The notes: generated by a model from the sequence alone, not told the origin. Shown: positions 33,263 through 46,086, numbered from the stretch's first letter. The stretch is DNA of 64,000 nucleotides from Puccinia triticina (GCF_026914185.1 NC_070558.1:7945501-8009500), one strand, 5' to 3'. Program-made: numbers and translations.

Positions 33263-36139
33263 CCACACCCTCTCCCTGTTTCATCCATTATCCATCAGTC
33301 TGCTAGACCTGGTAGTAACCACTCTACCAGTCTCCCATGCTACAGGTTGGTTTTATATCTGGTTTTATCATTATCCCCTCACTCCCATACTATTTTCTCA
33401 TTTGTTGGGTTACCACAGAAGAATTAACTGTTGGAGGGTGGGGTGGACAAACTCCACATTTGGAGGACATGGGGGACAAGAGGAGGTTGAGGTGGAGTAA
33501 TACGCTCAAGGGTTTTTCCACCTACAGCATTAACCACCAACAGGAAGGCAGAATCTGATCTGTAACTTCATTTTCTCAGGGCTCCAGTGCAACACTCCAA
33601 AGCCAGTGACTGTACAATTTTATTTTTGCAAAGTGATCAAAGTTGGTCATGACAAAAAAGTCTGTGGTTAAGTGAAGGGTATGTGTTATTGAAGGGGGTT
33701 TTACCCAGAAAGTAGTGAATTGGTGGACCATTTTGGTATGGCTTACTAGAGAGTATGGTTCAGGCTCAGCACAAGTATGGGTTAGATCAGAGCTGACTGT
33801 AGCACACCAATCTTACAGGTTTTATGGTACATGTAGTACATATCCTCCCTCACATTTTTTTATTGCACACTAACCCAATACGCAGAAAGAAGTACAGTCC
33901 AGGCCATGTGCATGGATGAATTAAAACATTTCTCATGAGTGAAGGCATAATTTTTGAAAAAAATGTCCAGATTCTGATTCTTTTGGTTACCCAAGATCTT
34001 CAATAGACACAAAGTAAGATGATTGGTTCTGTGATTGTAAACTATAACAATAAGGGTATGAGACCTTCTTTGGACTGACTATTCCATTGGTGTATCTAGC
34101 ACTGCCAAAAAACCCCAACTCAACTGGGCAAATTTTAAATCTGTAACCCATGATGCCCATACATAGTTTTAATGACATTGCCATCCCCGCCTAAAGATGT
34201 CTGTCCATCCCTATGGATTGTGCCCAGTGAAGCTAAGCTGAAAGAAATTCTGAGTGACAAGTGATTACACTAACATCACTTACCTGAGTTATTTTTTCTT
34301 CAGAATTGTATAGTAACAATCAGATTACATGAATTTCTTGTGTCTAAATTATAACAGGTGATGGCCACAATCATTGCCAGATCTATGTACATAGGTGGTG
34401 AGTGTGAAGTTACACACCTAAGTGAACAACCTCAATCTCATCAATTGAGAAAGAGGCCAGGATTGCACCCATGGATACAGGTAAGCAAAGCAAACCTTGT
34501 ACCACAGTCAAAAACCGCTGCAGCCGGGCAGAAAACACTGATTACAGTTGCAAGGGGCATATTACTGTACGGCCTCGCCCGCAAAATCAGATCTGAGACG
34601 CAGGCCAAATTAAGCCCATGCATATGAAGGTTGTTTTTCCTAAGGAGTGATCCTGTTTGATCGTGTGCAACAGATTGGGATGATGCATTAGTTCTCATCT
34701 GTATCTGCTTGACATCCAGGGACCCAGCCACTTACCTTTGGTGCTTGCTGTGGTTATTCTGCCTGCAAGTGACTGGTAGCCAGGATTTGCCACAATCTTA
34801 ATCTTCCTGCTTGCGTGAGTGGCACCTGCATGCATCCAAGGGATGTATGTACAGTTGCGAGGGGCATATTACTGTACAGATTAAACCCCCGGGGGTCCCT
34901 GGTTCGGAATTTTGGGATCTGGGAGGAAAAAAAAACAACAGGAGATTCAGCCTACTTTGGCAGGATCTGACACTGATTTTCTGAATGAGCAACCTCTTGG
35001 ATGGTCTTGAGTCTCAAAGAGAAGCAGTTGGCAACAGCCGCGTGTGGATCAAAATTGTGTGAAGGGTGCTGAGAGGTGAAGAGGGCACTCAGACTCTGTA
35101 GCTATGGGCTGATGAGTGCTTGGACAGGCTTGGACCCCATGGCTATGGGTTTATGAGATCCATAGTCATGGAGTTACAGGTTATAAACCCATAATTATGG
35201 GTTTATGGCATGTACTTAGCATTGGGTTTGTAATGTAGGGGCCAAAAAAAAAAAAAAAAAAAAAAAAAACTGGCTGGTCAGAAACCTTAGCCTGGATAGA
35301 ACTAGAATCTACAGCCTCCAAAAGGCCCAAAACTATCACTTACATGTTATGGATAAGGAAACAAGTTTGTCCATCATCAGGTGTTCATCCTGATTTGATT
35401 TGCTAATTATTCAATGGGATTATAATTAATGGTACTTACACATATGTAAAGCTCATCTTCCTAGGCCTCAAAATCATCATCATCATGACCAAAAAAACAA
35501 ACAAAAGAAAACATGAAAGAAAGCAAAGGATTTGGTTGGTTGTCTCTTGTGGGTGTTTTTGATAAAAAAGAAAGAGAAGAAGGAGGGTACAAATGAATGA
35601 AAAGGGGGAAGGGTGGTTGGAGAAAACCTGGCCTGGGTATTAGAGATTGGAGTGTAGGGCAAAGACATGGGTCTTTTTTCAATAACAAAAAAAGGAAACA
35701 AAAGTTCAAAAACACCTGGCTGACAAAAAAACATTTGAAAAAAGTGGGATGTTGTTGGTTCATTTAGTTTGTTTTGTCTTGAAAAAAGGAGAAAAAAATG
35801 GGATCCATCAAACAAAACAAAAAAGAAATGATCCATCTCAAAGTAAGAACAAAAATCAGATTTTTTTGGTGTCTTTGTGTGTGTGAAGGGAGAAAAGGGA
35901 TGTGTGTGATAAATACGTGATGTGATCAGATGATGATGATAATTAGATACTAGTCAAAAAAGGGGTCATGTGAGAGAGGCAGAGAGAACATGAGGCCGGG
36001 GTTATTTTCTTTTGTGGGATGTCTGGACGGAGGGAGGGGAGGTTTTGAGGGAGTGAGTTTGGGGGACACGAGTGGAGGGTGAAAAGAGAGAGTCCATAGG
36101 GGCCAGGAGGAACGGGGGCCGGGGGAGCGACAGGGTCGG
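33263..36139. other. Intergenic with small repeats
   Basis: No gene is supported. A motif cagttgc(a/g)aggggcatattactgtac occurs twice, near 34547 and 34851. The stretch 34640-34860 is similar to 48560-48790 (landmarks cacctttggtg, and cctgc(a/g)tgcatccaa), so an old dispersed repeat is present. There is a 26-base A-run at 35244-35269 and a perfect 24-base palindrome at 35183-35206. Phe/Ser-rich minus-strand frames at 35461-35836 look like the transcribed flank of the phosphatase gene, not a protein. Confidence 0.4.
35183..35206. repeat. Perfect 24-bp palindrome
   Basis: ataaacccataa is followed directly by its reverse complement, giving a 24-base palindrome with no spacer. It could be a hairpin or binding site, or chance within a stretch rich in catgg/ctatggg motifs. 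Confidence 0.6.
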
Positions 36140-37685
<1,546 letters not shown>

Positions 37686-39059
37686 CGTCGCTCGGGTGGG
37701 GGGAGGGAGGGAGTGAGGTGATGTGGGCTACAGAGGCATCTTATAAGCAGCAGGCGGCGCTGGTCGTATCGTGCAGCATAAAAATATGTATGTATCTGTC
37801 TAAATAATATTCTAAAAAAAGTTCTATGGAGTGTTCCTGGTGGAGTTGGCCTGTTGACCGGTCTGGATGCGAACAGCCGAAACCCACCACGGCCATTTCA
37901 CAACCCGCACAGCAGCCTGTCACGCGCCCGCTCCCCGAACAGCGCCAAGCCAGCCCCCGGTCCGACTAGCCCTCCCTGCAGGAACCATCCTCCGGCTAGA
38001 CTGGCAACCACCTCATGCACAGGCTTTGTTTGCTTGCCAAACACGCTCGAGTCGACCAGAACGAGCCGGGGATTCGTGGGATGGCTTGCTCTGATCTCGG
38101 ATGTGTCTGCCTGCACATGACCGCATTTGTATATGCATATTTACATCCCTCTTCAAACTTTGCAAATCTGTATCATGCCTGAGAGGACGCGGTGGACATT
38201 GCAAACGATACTTTAGAACCCCGGCCCCATAGGAAAACCGAGTTCTGTTTTAGGGAAGGCTTCTACTATCACAGTGAGTTCTACAATACATATTATTGAC
38301 CTCATCATCCAAAAGAAGTCTTTCAGGTTGATTATACAAACATGCAAACATGAAATTCCGAATGCTTTTGGCTGTGATTATCTAAGGAAGCCTAAATCCC
38401 AGCCACAATTCATACAGGATTGTTTTAGGAACTTGAGTATATTACATCACCTTTCCAACCTAATCTTGAGTTTTAAACTGTAATTCATCGTCAGTATTCA
38501 TATCCAGGTCCAAGAAGCTAACCTGCTAAGTAAATCCAGTGATTTGTTCTGAGAGTTTGCTCGAGGCACCCAAGTGCTCAGCAAAGCTTTTTGATGTTGT
38601 AGACCTCAGCTATTTAGTTCCCTCTTGGTATCAATTCCATGCTGCTCAATTGGCCATGATAGTTAATTGGGAGCTGATTCAGAGTTAAATCCATTCATCA
38701 ACTAAATCTTCCCCTGCATTATCACTTAGAATTATATCTCAATTTCTTGATACTGTTGGGTATCAATCATGTCAAATGATTCAAAAACATTTATCCAAAA
38801 TATGGTTTGATTTTGGATTGGGATTGGTAGACACTATTGATTTCCCAAGTAGATGGTCAATTAGAGCGTCTGTGTCCTTATCAAGAAGATAAGATTGTTC
38901 CTCTGGGGTCTGATTCTAGGAGGGTATCATCAGCAGCAAACCTGATGTAAAATTTGATGGAGCAATGACTGGTGTCTGCTTCGGAGCCGAGCTTCAGAAA
39001 CAGCCTTTGATCTGTTGGTGTGCGCTGAAGTGCTGTCCTCTCCACAGTTTGGTGGGAAC
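37686..39059. other. Intergenic between SIW14 and the DUF6589/RecQ element
   Basis: The left few hundred bases are the likely phosphatase promoter. I recognise no gene. A gctgaag motif near 39024 resembles one just outside the right end of the neighbouring element but is not adjacent to the left end. Confidence 0.4.
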
Positions 39060-39140
39060 CTAACTTAACACAAGTCCCCCCTGGTGGGAGGCTCGCTGTG
39101 TAGCACTGGCTGGCGGCGAAGCCGCCCCTCCCGCAGGGAG

Positions 39141-39678
39141 CTAACTTAACACAAGTCCCCCCTGGTGGGAGCGCTGTGGCTGGCGGCAAAGCCGCCCCTC
39201 CCGCAGGGAGGGACTTGCGCATTATCCCAAATTTTACGCGGGAGCAGAAAGTTCATTTGGCTGAAAGGTTTTTAAAATTTTTATAGCTCCTCCCCCAGCC
39301 TCTCCACCAATATGCCCTATCTGTACCCTATGCTACTTTTCTTTCTCTACAATTTGGTCTACTCAGTTTTTTTCTATCCCAATCTGTTGACCTTTTCAAA
39401 AGATCAAAAATGCACAAGTCTTCCAAATGAGGCTCCACTTGTTTGGGACTCCAGGATTTGTTTTTCTGGCTACAAGATAAATGAGTGGCTCAAATTCCTT
39501 GCAAGAACAGAACCTACAACTCTGTGTATTCAGATTTTCTATATTGGTTGGGATTTTTAGTGTAGCAGATCCTTTCTGCTCCTGCTTAAATCAAGACATA
39601 ACTCATAAGCCTCTCCTGCGGAGAGCCCTCCGGGCGGGGTCCCCTGGAACCTCCGCTCGAGAGGCTTTGTTAAGCTAG
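39141..39678. mobile_element. Short non-autonomous element, copy B, with 9-bp duplication
   Basis: 538 bp with both ends intact: ctaacttaacacaag at the left and ctttgttaagctag at the right. An exact 9-bp duplication, cgcagggag, flanks it at 39132-39140 and 39679-39687. Its first about 230 bases match 39681-39900 of the large element and its last about 250 bases match 45480-45745, so it is an internal-deletion derivative that lost both genes. It has inserted into the left hairpin of its own presumed autonomous partner. Confidence 0.85.
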
Positions 39679-40048
39679 CGCAGGGAGGGACTTGTGTATT
39701 ATCGCAAAATTTAAGCGGGAGCAGGAAGTTGGTTTGGCTGGGAGGTTTTTAAATTTTTTATAGCTCCTCTACCAGCCTCTCCACAGGCCAGATCCACGTG
39801 CGTCCTGTGCTACATTTTTGTCCCTACAATTTGGCATCCTCCGATTATCTCTATCGCCATCCGTTGGCTTTTTATAATTTTTCAAAAAAGAGCCATGTTG
39901 AAGTTTTCGAAGTGGGGATCCACCACGGATTCACAAGCCTGATGCACTTGTCAATCCTGTGGATCTATGTATACATAAGCCATCAACCGTGCAGATCATC
40001 TTATCACCTGGTTTTACGTGAGACCATCACCACATCACCGCCGGAGTT

Positions 40049-42987
40049 TTGCCATCCATTGCCATCAAAACTCATCAAGACCAACAGCTATCCAAATCTA
40101 TCCTACTTCGCGAAAACACTATGTTACCGGATACAAGGTGGCCAAGGCAACCTGTCATTCCAGAACATGCTCGACTGATGAGTATCTGCAAAGTGATCCA
40201 ACAACATAACTTAACCCCAAAAAAGTTCTTGCTTGGATTTCTCAAAAACCGTCATCCAGCTGTTGCCAATCGGCGTAGATTGTGGCACAATGCTGGATTA
40301 AGCACAACTATGGAGCTCCTCGAGAATATGGCTGATAAACTTAAGAAGACGCCAGAAGGGAAGCAAGCATGGTCTTCGTATGTTCTACAGGAAGTAAGTA
40401 ACATTCATATTCCATTATTACCCCTGCCACTTTGAGGTACATATTTGAACTAGCATCCACTCTTGTTTGCAGGCTATCCAGATTGTTGCGTCCCAGTCCC
40501 CCCCGCACGGCAATTATCCACAAGGAGGCTTCATGAGTAGTACAAAGATATCGGCGGAGTTCTTGGGTCAAGCTGCAAAGAAACATGATAATGCTCGTAT
40601 TGCAGAAAGTATGCCATTCTTACATAGTCTTCTATCGACTGTCCTACAGCAGTTCATCGAACACAACACCACTGAAGGCGATGAGTCCAACAATGTTGGG
40701 TTGGGCGCAATGGACGAAGACCCTACGGAAGCTCGAGGGCTCAACCTTGAAGAAATTGGGTACCAAACGTCCTTGAACTCAAATGAACGGAGGAACTTGC
40801 GAGCTGCTAATGTAGGTGCACTGTGGAAATGCCAGACTTAAAATTTACTGACAAACCTGTGTATAGATTGCGCAAATGGTTTGCAGTGTTGTGGCTTTTG
40901 TTCAAAATCGTCGTTGTAATGGCTTCCAGCTTCGAAACGGGATTCAATTTCTTGCTGGCGGCGTGACCGAGCGAGTTAATCAATACCTCCTGTACTACGG
41001 TTTGGCATGCGGACGGCGGACGGCAGTTACGGCTCTTGAGACACTCACCTCGGAGGCAAAGTCAAAACTGAAGACCGCTTTCAGTCGTCAAGTGTCGCAA
41101 GTGATCTCCCCAGTCATTTGTATTGATAATCTCGACATTGAGCAGCATGTCCATACACAATCTATTGGCCACAGTACTCGTATGTTTCACGGAACATGGG
41201 GATATGCCCAGTTCCCATCGGCTGAACTCCTCGAAACACTAGACGCTTCCGAACTCACAATGGATGCTTTCAACGAGGCAATGAAGAAAGTACCATCATT
41301 CCAGATCGAGCCGCGGATGTTTCTACCAACTCCCGAATCTGAGGAGTCTTACAAGGCTGTCTGGAAGAGTCAGATTGCCCGTGTATTGCATGAGTACATT
41401 GCTCAACCTCAAAGTACTGTACAGGCTGTTCCCCTAGACCCCCCTCCAGTTGAGAAAATTTCGTCAACACCACCGGAAATCCAGATGTTCATGCTCATGG
41501 ATGCCCCAGAGAATAGTGCCGAGGGGATGGGACAAGTCTTGGATTCGATTGCACTTCAAACTGGCCTCAACACCAACGACTTTTTTGGTCGCTTGCAACT
41601 AATGGACGGCGATTTGGCTACCTGTCGCAACTTCAACTGTCTCCGATCTCTCCGGACACCAAGTAGATACGCACAGCACAGCCTTCACAATATACATTTT
41701 CAGCTCGGCGCGTCCCACACTTTGTGGAACATTGCAAGCAGTATCTTCAAGGCTCATTTTGGCGACAACCAGAATTCAATGGATACTGGTGCGTGGCGAT
41801 GTTTGGAGGCACTTGGAATTCCAAATGCAAAGGCCTTCCCCAAAAAGGACTTCTCCTTGATGATCAATCACATTGAGAAAGTTCACGAAGCTACCATATT
41901 ATTTGGATTGAAGTGAGTCTAACAAAAGTTATGTGTATAAAAAACCAAGAGTCATATCTTAAATGTGCATCAATCTCACCAAAATGCAGGAAAATTATGG
42001 GAACAGAGGAAGACAGGATGAATGAATTCGACCCCTCCAACCCACGTCCAAAAATTCCGACTTCCAAATGGAACTCTATCATTGATGAGTTCTACAATCA
42101 ATATTGTACCGGTCAGGCCCGGCACCAAGCAGCCCAACGGAAATCACCTAAGCTCCATAATCTCCTGATTCGGCTTCAGGAATTCTCCACCGTCGTAGAA
42201 GCCAACCGAGCCATGAAGGCGGGTGACATAGGTCGCCTCTTAAATATATGGAAGACTTGGAGTGTAATGTCGCAGTCGTTAAAGGGCTTGCGCAACTACT
42301 CTTCTTATCTACCTTGTTTAGTGCTGTCTCTTACCGAACTGCTACCACCATCTCTTGCTAAACTCTTTCGACATTCGTTATTATTCTCACCAAGTGGGCG
42401 CGAGAATCATTTTGTAGCAAAGGATTTCTATCTCGAGCTGCAAAACTACTGGCTCAAGTTTTTCTTTAATCAAACGGGCACTGGAACTCAAGTGGAACAT
42501 TTGAAAAGGCTGTATTCAATGAATATCCAGCTGGTCAGTCCAAATGATAATTTTCTCCTTCCAATATAAATTAATGCTCTTTTTTCCTCAGCTCCGAGAT
42601 ATGATGCACTCGATTCGCCTCGACACTGGGGCTACTGTTTTCACCCAAACACACAAAAACGTCATGACTGCAAAGTCATTGAATGTTTTTCTTCAAATGG
42701 CTAATAGCTACGATATCTTGGGTGAAAGTGATGCGGAGATGATGGATGAGGATAGTGATAGTGATAGTGGGGAAAGCCATACTTCTGAGAAGGTACAAGA
42801 GACTAACGATAAAATGAAGCGTGTTGCAAACTCGTATCTTCTTGGGTTCAAGAAAATCCAAAAGGAAATCGGTGTCGACCCTCAACTAAGCCGGTTCAAA
42901 CTACATATGCCTTGCTCGTACGATTCGGAAATTGATGATGAAGAAATGGCCAATCCGACCGATGATATACCTCGATATGAGCTATGA
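40049..42987 (+). CDS. DUF6589-like protein, candidate transposase
   Basis: Five exons (40049-40393, 40473-40811, 40867-41912, 41990-42533, 42592-42987) join in phase to 889 residues with no stop. The N-terminus (LTPKKFLLGFLKNRHPAVANRRR) and the central block are what I remember of the large basidiomycete DUF6589 family. That block contains MLMDAPENSAEG with D440, LQLMDGDLATC with D475/D477, LGASHTLWNIA with H512 and W515, DTGAWRCLEALGIPNAKAFP and INHIEKVHEATILFGL. Spaced acidic residues followed by an H/W block would suit a nuclease fold, but the catalytic set is a guess. A strongly acidic Asp/Ser stretch lies near the C-terminus. The start at 40049 could also be 40121. It converges on the helicase gene, 8 bp apart, within shared transposon ends. 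Confidence 0.7.
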
Positions 42988-42995
42988 TAACAGTA

Positions 42996-45473
42996 CTAGA
43001 GCAGACCATGATCCCTTTTCACTGCAGCCATTATTTCCGCTTGCGCAGCTAGTCGTTTATGTTTAGCCAATTTTTCAAGTCGTCGTGCTTCTGTCTTTTC
43101 CTCTCTGATCCTTGTTTGCATCGCCGCCGCTTCGTCTCGCTGCCGCTGGACCTCGGGGGATACTGCATTCTTTCGAGGTCGCTTTGACGGCGTAGTAGAT
43201 GCCAGCTGTTGAACGTCAACTCCAAATCCTACTTCTCCATCCTCCACCTGCATCTTATGTTCAATTGCCTGCTCTTCCCCACCGTTCGTACCACGAAAAT
43301 CAACCTGCGGCCACGTCCCGAAATGATCCTGCGGCCTTGTCCCCGATCGAAACTTCCTGATCGTGTTCATCAGCATTGTCAGCTGCCCTGCAAGCGCCTC
43401 GCCTTTGATGATACGTCGAAGGTCGCTGTCAGATTCAATCTGGCCATAATACTTGACGATGGCATTCAGCTCGTCTTTGCCAAAAAAATCTGAAGGTACC
43501 GCGCTCTCTCCTTTACGCAGTGTGGCTTCAAAGAATGCTTGGAAATCGTTTTTCAACATTTGTTTGAGGGGTGCTAGCCTGAGTCGCTCTTGTTTTTTTG
43601 TTACTGGTCCGTTCCTAGTCGTTGTGTACTTTCTCTTGTGTTGTACGGTAGGCCCAACCGCTAGTGAAACTCGATTTGAGATGTAATCGGTAAAATTTTC
43701 TTTATTCAACTGTTTCATAATCTGCACCAAGACAGTAGCTTCATTCTCCATGCAATTGGAGCACATGCAGAGTGGGAATCCGTTGAGTCGTTCGCGTTCA
43801 ACTTCAGCTTGGTAAAAAGGGTCCTTCTTGTCTAGGGGGATGTATCCATTCCTGAAGTACATGTAGTTTTCAGTTAGTTCGTAAACACAACATACACCAC
43901 TCTTCAGAAAAAAAACTTGCAGGTTATCCATTGAAAAAGCTATCCGAAGACAAACAGGCGTCACTGCGAGCGCATCCATCCGGTCTTCGTCTGACTGCTT
44001 CTGACCAGGCGTGAAGTCAGCAACACTGTTCTTCCCTTTTGGGCGGTTTGGCTTGACAAATAGGATGGCCAACCCAGGACGACCATCACGCCCGCATCGT
44101 CCTACCATCTGGCAGATGAGTGAAGGATCTCCACGCCCAATATGGACAACCTGGCGCACAAGCTTCCAGTTCTGCCCCATTCCGAGGGCCAGGGTGCACG
44201 AGAGGATCGGGACATTTTCTTGAGCAAAATTGAGAATAGTATCCTGTTTGTCCAATTCGCCCGTGCAAGCGTGGTAGCGGCGAGCGAGGGAGTTACGAGG
44301 GTTCAGATGGTTCCCCGGCGTTCCGCGAGCTCGGTCCAACACCTCAAGAACTTGAAGGGTGCGCTGGCGTGTACCAGTGTAGATCAGGGATGGGACAAGT
44401 TCTTCATCAGGATTGTCTTCCTTAGAACCGTAAAGCTTCAAGATGTCGTCACATGACTGGATGGAGTCTGTCATTGGTAATCTAATGATCCTAATTTCAG
44501 GACGAGTGAGTTCCCCGCGGAGAATATCAATGTGAGTGTCGAGTAGTTTTAAATTCTTCTTGATGGCGGTGATTGCTTCTGGCCTACAAGTGGCAGACAT
44601 CAAGAGTAATGGTGCACCGTTTCTGGTTAATAACGGAATTGCAAGGCTGCCATAACAAGGTCGAAATGCGGCAAAATCCTGGTGGCGTACTAGAGTTTTC
44701 AGTTTCTTCTGGCCGCTCTCAACCAAGCCCCATGAATAAATCATATGAGCTTCATCCACAACAACTAACGCAAGCTTGCTTTGGAACTCAGGCGAGAAGT
44801 AAATGTCGCTAAACATTTGGTTATCGAGGAATATCTCGGGAGACAGGTAGACAAAGTTGTAGACACCCTTTTGAACGTCACGACAAGCCTGAGCAGTAAA
44901 ATTTGGTTTCGTGAGGTTTATAGCTGTGAACCCGGCGGCCAATTTCTCTGTTACTTGATTGTCGCCGAGTGCGTCAAGGGGGTTTAAGACTACAACAACA
45001 CCGATTGCAGTCCCCAGTCCGTCTTTTGGAAGCATGCCGAAATAGATCTCAGATATTCTTGACTTGCCAAAACCGGTTGCTGCTAGGAGAAAAGTGTTTC
45101 GACCGCGAAGTAAATTCATCACTGTTTTGACTTGAAGAGGCTTGGCTTCCTGGTGGTACGTTTCCATTGCTTTGGTTTCAATTAGTCTCTTCAGCTCGTC
45201 ATTGTCCGATCCCTGGACTTCCGCGGTCTGAATCCGACGCATCGTTGGACTGGAGTAATGATGTTGTTGGTTTTGCTTCCGGCACTGGGCAGTCAGCAGC
45301 CCCTTCTCTCTCCCGCAGGTGCACTCATATAACGACATATGACAAGATGGGAACCATGCTTGAGCATGGGAGGAAAATCCATCTCTGTATGCGACAAACA
45401 GTGCACATCCAGAGGACAATTTTCCGAACTCAAGAGATGACTGGTTGTTTTTTTTGTGGTAACTCGAAGTCAT
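42996..45473 (-). CDS. RecQ-like superfamily 2 DNA helicase, transposon-borne
   Basis: One uninterrupted frame of 825 residues. ATP-dependent 3'-5' unwinding is the family activity. Motifs in order: I AATGFGKSR (131-139), II VVVDEAHMIYSWG with DEAH at 240-243, III LLMSATCRPEA near 293, IV SLIYTGTRQR near 362, V ALGMGQNW near 429, VI QMVGRCGRDG (455-464). A small Cys cluster, LCMCSNC, follows in the C-terminal half where RecQ proteins often bind zinc, and the tail is a basic coiled-coil. No HRDC domain is evident. The first 77 residues are atypical and reach into DNA homologous to the non-coding short elements, so the true start may be M78 (MRRIQTAEV, base 45242). All key motifs are intact. 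Confidence 0.85.
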   Translation of the reverse strand: MTSSYHKKNNQSSLEFGKLSSGCALFVAYRDGFSSHAQAWFPSCHMSLYECTCGREKGLLTAQCRKQNQQHHYSSPTMRRIQTAEVQGSDNDELKRLIETKAMETYHQEAKPLQVKTVMNLLRGRNTFLLAATGFGKSRISEIYFGMLPKDGLGTAIGVVVVLNPLDALGDNQVTEKLAAGFTAINLTKPNFTAQACRDVQKGVYNFVYLSPEIFLDNQMFSDIYFSPEFQSKLALVVVDEAHMIYSWGLVESGQKKLKTLVRHQDFAAFRPCYGSLAIPLLTRNGAPLLLMSATCRPEAITAIKKNLKLLDTHIDILRGELTRPEIRIIRLPMTDSIQSCDDILKLYGSKEDNPDEELVPSLIYTGTRQRTLQVLEVLDRARGTPGNHLNPRNSLARRYHACTGELDKQDTILNFAQENVPILSCTLALGMGQNWKLVRQVVHIGRGDPSLICQMVGRCGRDGRPGLAILFVKPNRPKGKNSVADFTPGQKQSDEDRMDALAVTPVCLRIAFSMDNLQVFFLKSGVCCVYELTENYMYFRNGYIPLDKKDPFYQAEVERERLNGFPLCMCSNCMENEATVLVQIMKQLNKENFTDYISNRVSLAVGPTVQHKRKYTTTRNGPVTKKQERLRLAPLKQMLKNDFQAFFEATLRKGESAVPSDFFGKDELNAIVKYYGQIESDSDLRRIIKGEALAGQLTMLMNTIRKFRSGTRPQDHFGTWPQVDFRGTNGGEEQAIEHKMQVEDGEVGFGVDVQQLASTTPSKRPRKNAVSPEVQRQRDEAAAMQTRIREEKTEARRLEKLAKHKRLAAQAEIMAAVKRDHGLL

Positions 45474-45745
45474 TTTTGATGTCTTTTGGGACTCAAAGAT
45501 GCATTTCTTTGACTACAACACTGAGCAGTAGCTCAAATTCTTCGCAAGGGCCAAGCCTACAATATTGTCTAGTCAGATTCTTTTTATCAAGTTGTGTTTG
45601 CTTTGTACAAGCTGTTTAGTGCTTTTTGAGCTTGCAGATCCTTTCTGCTCCCGCTTAATTTGAGAGATAACTCATAAGCCTCTCCTACGGAGAGCGCTCC
45701 GCGCGGGTCCCCCGGACCTCGGTTCGAGTGGCTTTGTTAAGCTAG

Positions 45746-45885
45746 ATGCTGAAGGTCAGACTCATTGCAGATCTCTGAAGATTAGCAGAACATAGTGGTA
45801 CAGAGCAGAAATTATTGGTGGTCACCCAGCACAGTACACATTTTTGAATACAGGCGGAATTGACCATTTCTTACCAGGACCATTA
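45746..45885. repeat. Fragment of an LTR-like repeat
   Basis: The stretch from gctgaaggtcagactcattg to ggtggtcacccagcac resembles the end of the repeat copies at 49480-49730 (inverted) and 50600-50680. It is a short remnant between two elements. Confidence 0.45.
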
Positions 45886-46086
45886 TTAATTTACGGATGT
45901 ACTTTGCGCACTGCGAAAAACTCGTCGCGCACTGCAGGGGGCGTCCACTTGACGTCCCGGCCACAGTGCGCAGAAGCTCAAAACACTTCGTGCACTGCAG
46001 AAAATAAACCATGAAATTCTCATTTTTTTTTCTGCCAGCCGGCAGAGGGGATCTTTCTTGCCCCTCCTCCATTTTCTTGGGGTATT

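Larger units (their letters stand above)
39060..45745. mobile_element. Candidate autonomous transposon with DUF6589-like and RecQ-like genes
   Basis: Left end: ctaacttaacacaagtcccc. Right end, read inward on the minus strand: ctagcttaacaaagccac. Both continue into a large hairpin (left arms caagtccc/gggacttg; right arms agccactc against gagaggct) and then share ttatc and aaatttaagcgggagcag (right copy aaattaagcgggagcag). Inside are a plus-strand 889-residue gene and a minus-strand 825-residue helicase gene, convergent. Another copy of the family (39141-39678) is inserted in the left hairpin; without it the element is about 6.1 kb. Both genes are open, so the element may still be capable of movement. 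No duplication flanks the outer ends, which may have decayed. The genes and the shared ends are seen; transposition function is inferred. Confidence 0.75.

Noticed and set aside
35461..35836. Phe/Ser-rich minus-strand genes
   Set aside because: Low-complexity readings of A/G-rich DNA downstream of the phosphatase gene.
39798..40178. 126-codon frame at the start of the large element
   Set aside because: It overlaps the element's left non-coding end, which is shared with the short non-coding derivatives, and is out of frame with the conserved protein.
42996..45473. Telomere-linked RecQ helicase or cellular RecQ
   Set aside because: No telomere repeats are near, host genes lie on both sides, and the gene is enclosed by transposon ends that also occur without it. 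It also lacks an evident HRDC domain.
39020..45755. gctgaag as target duplication of the large element
   Set aside because: The motif follows the right end closely but sits about 30 bases away from the left end, so it does not flank the element. Seven matching bases at a loose position are expected by chance.
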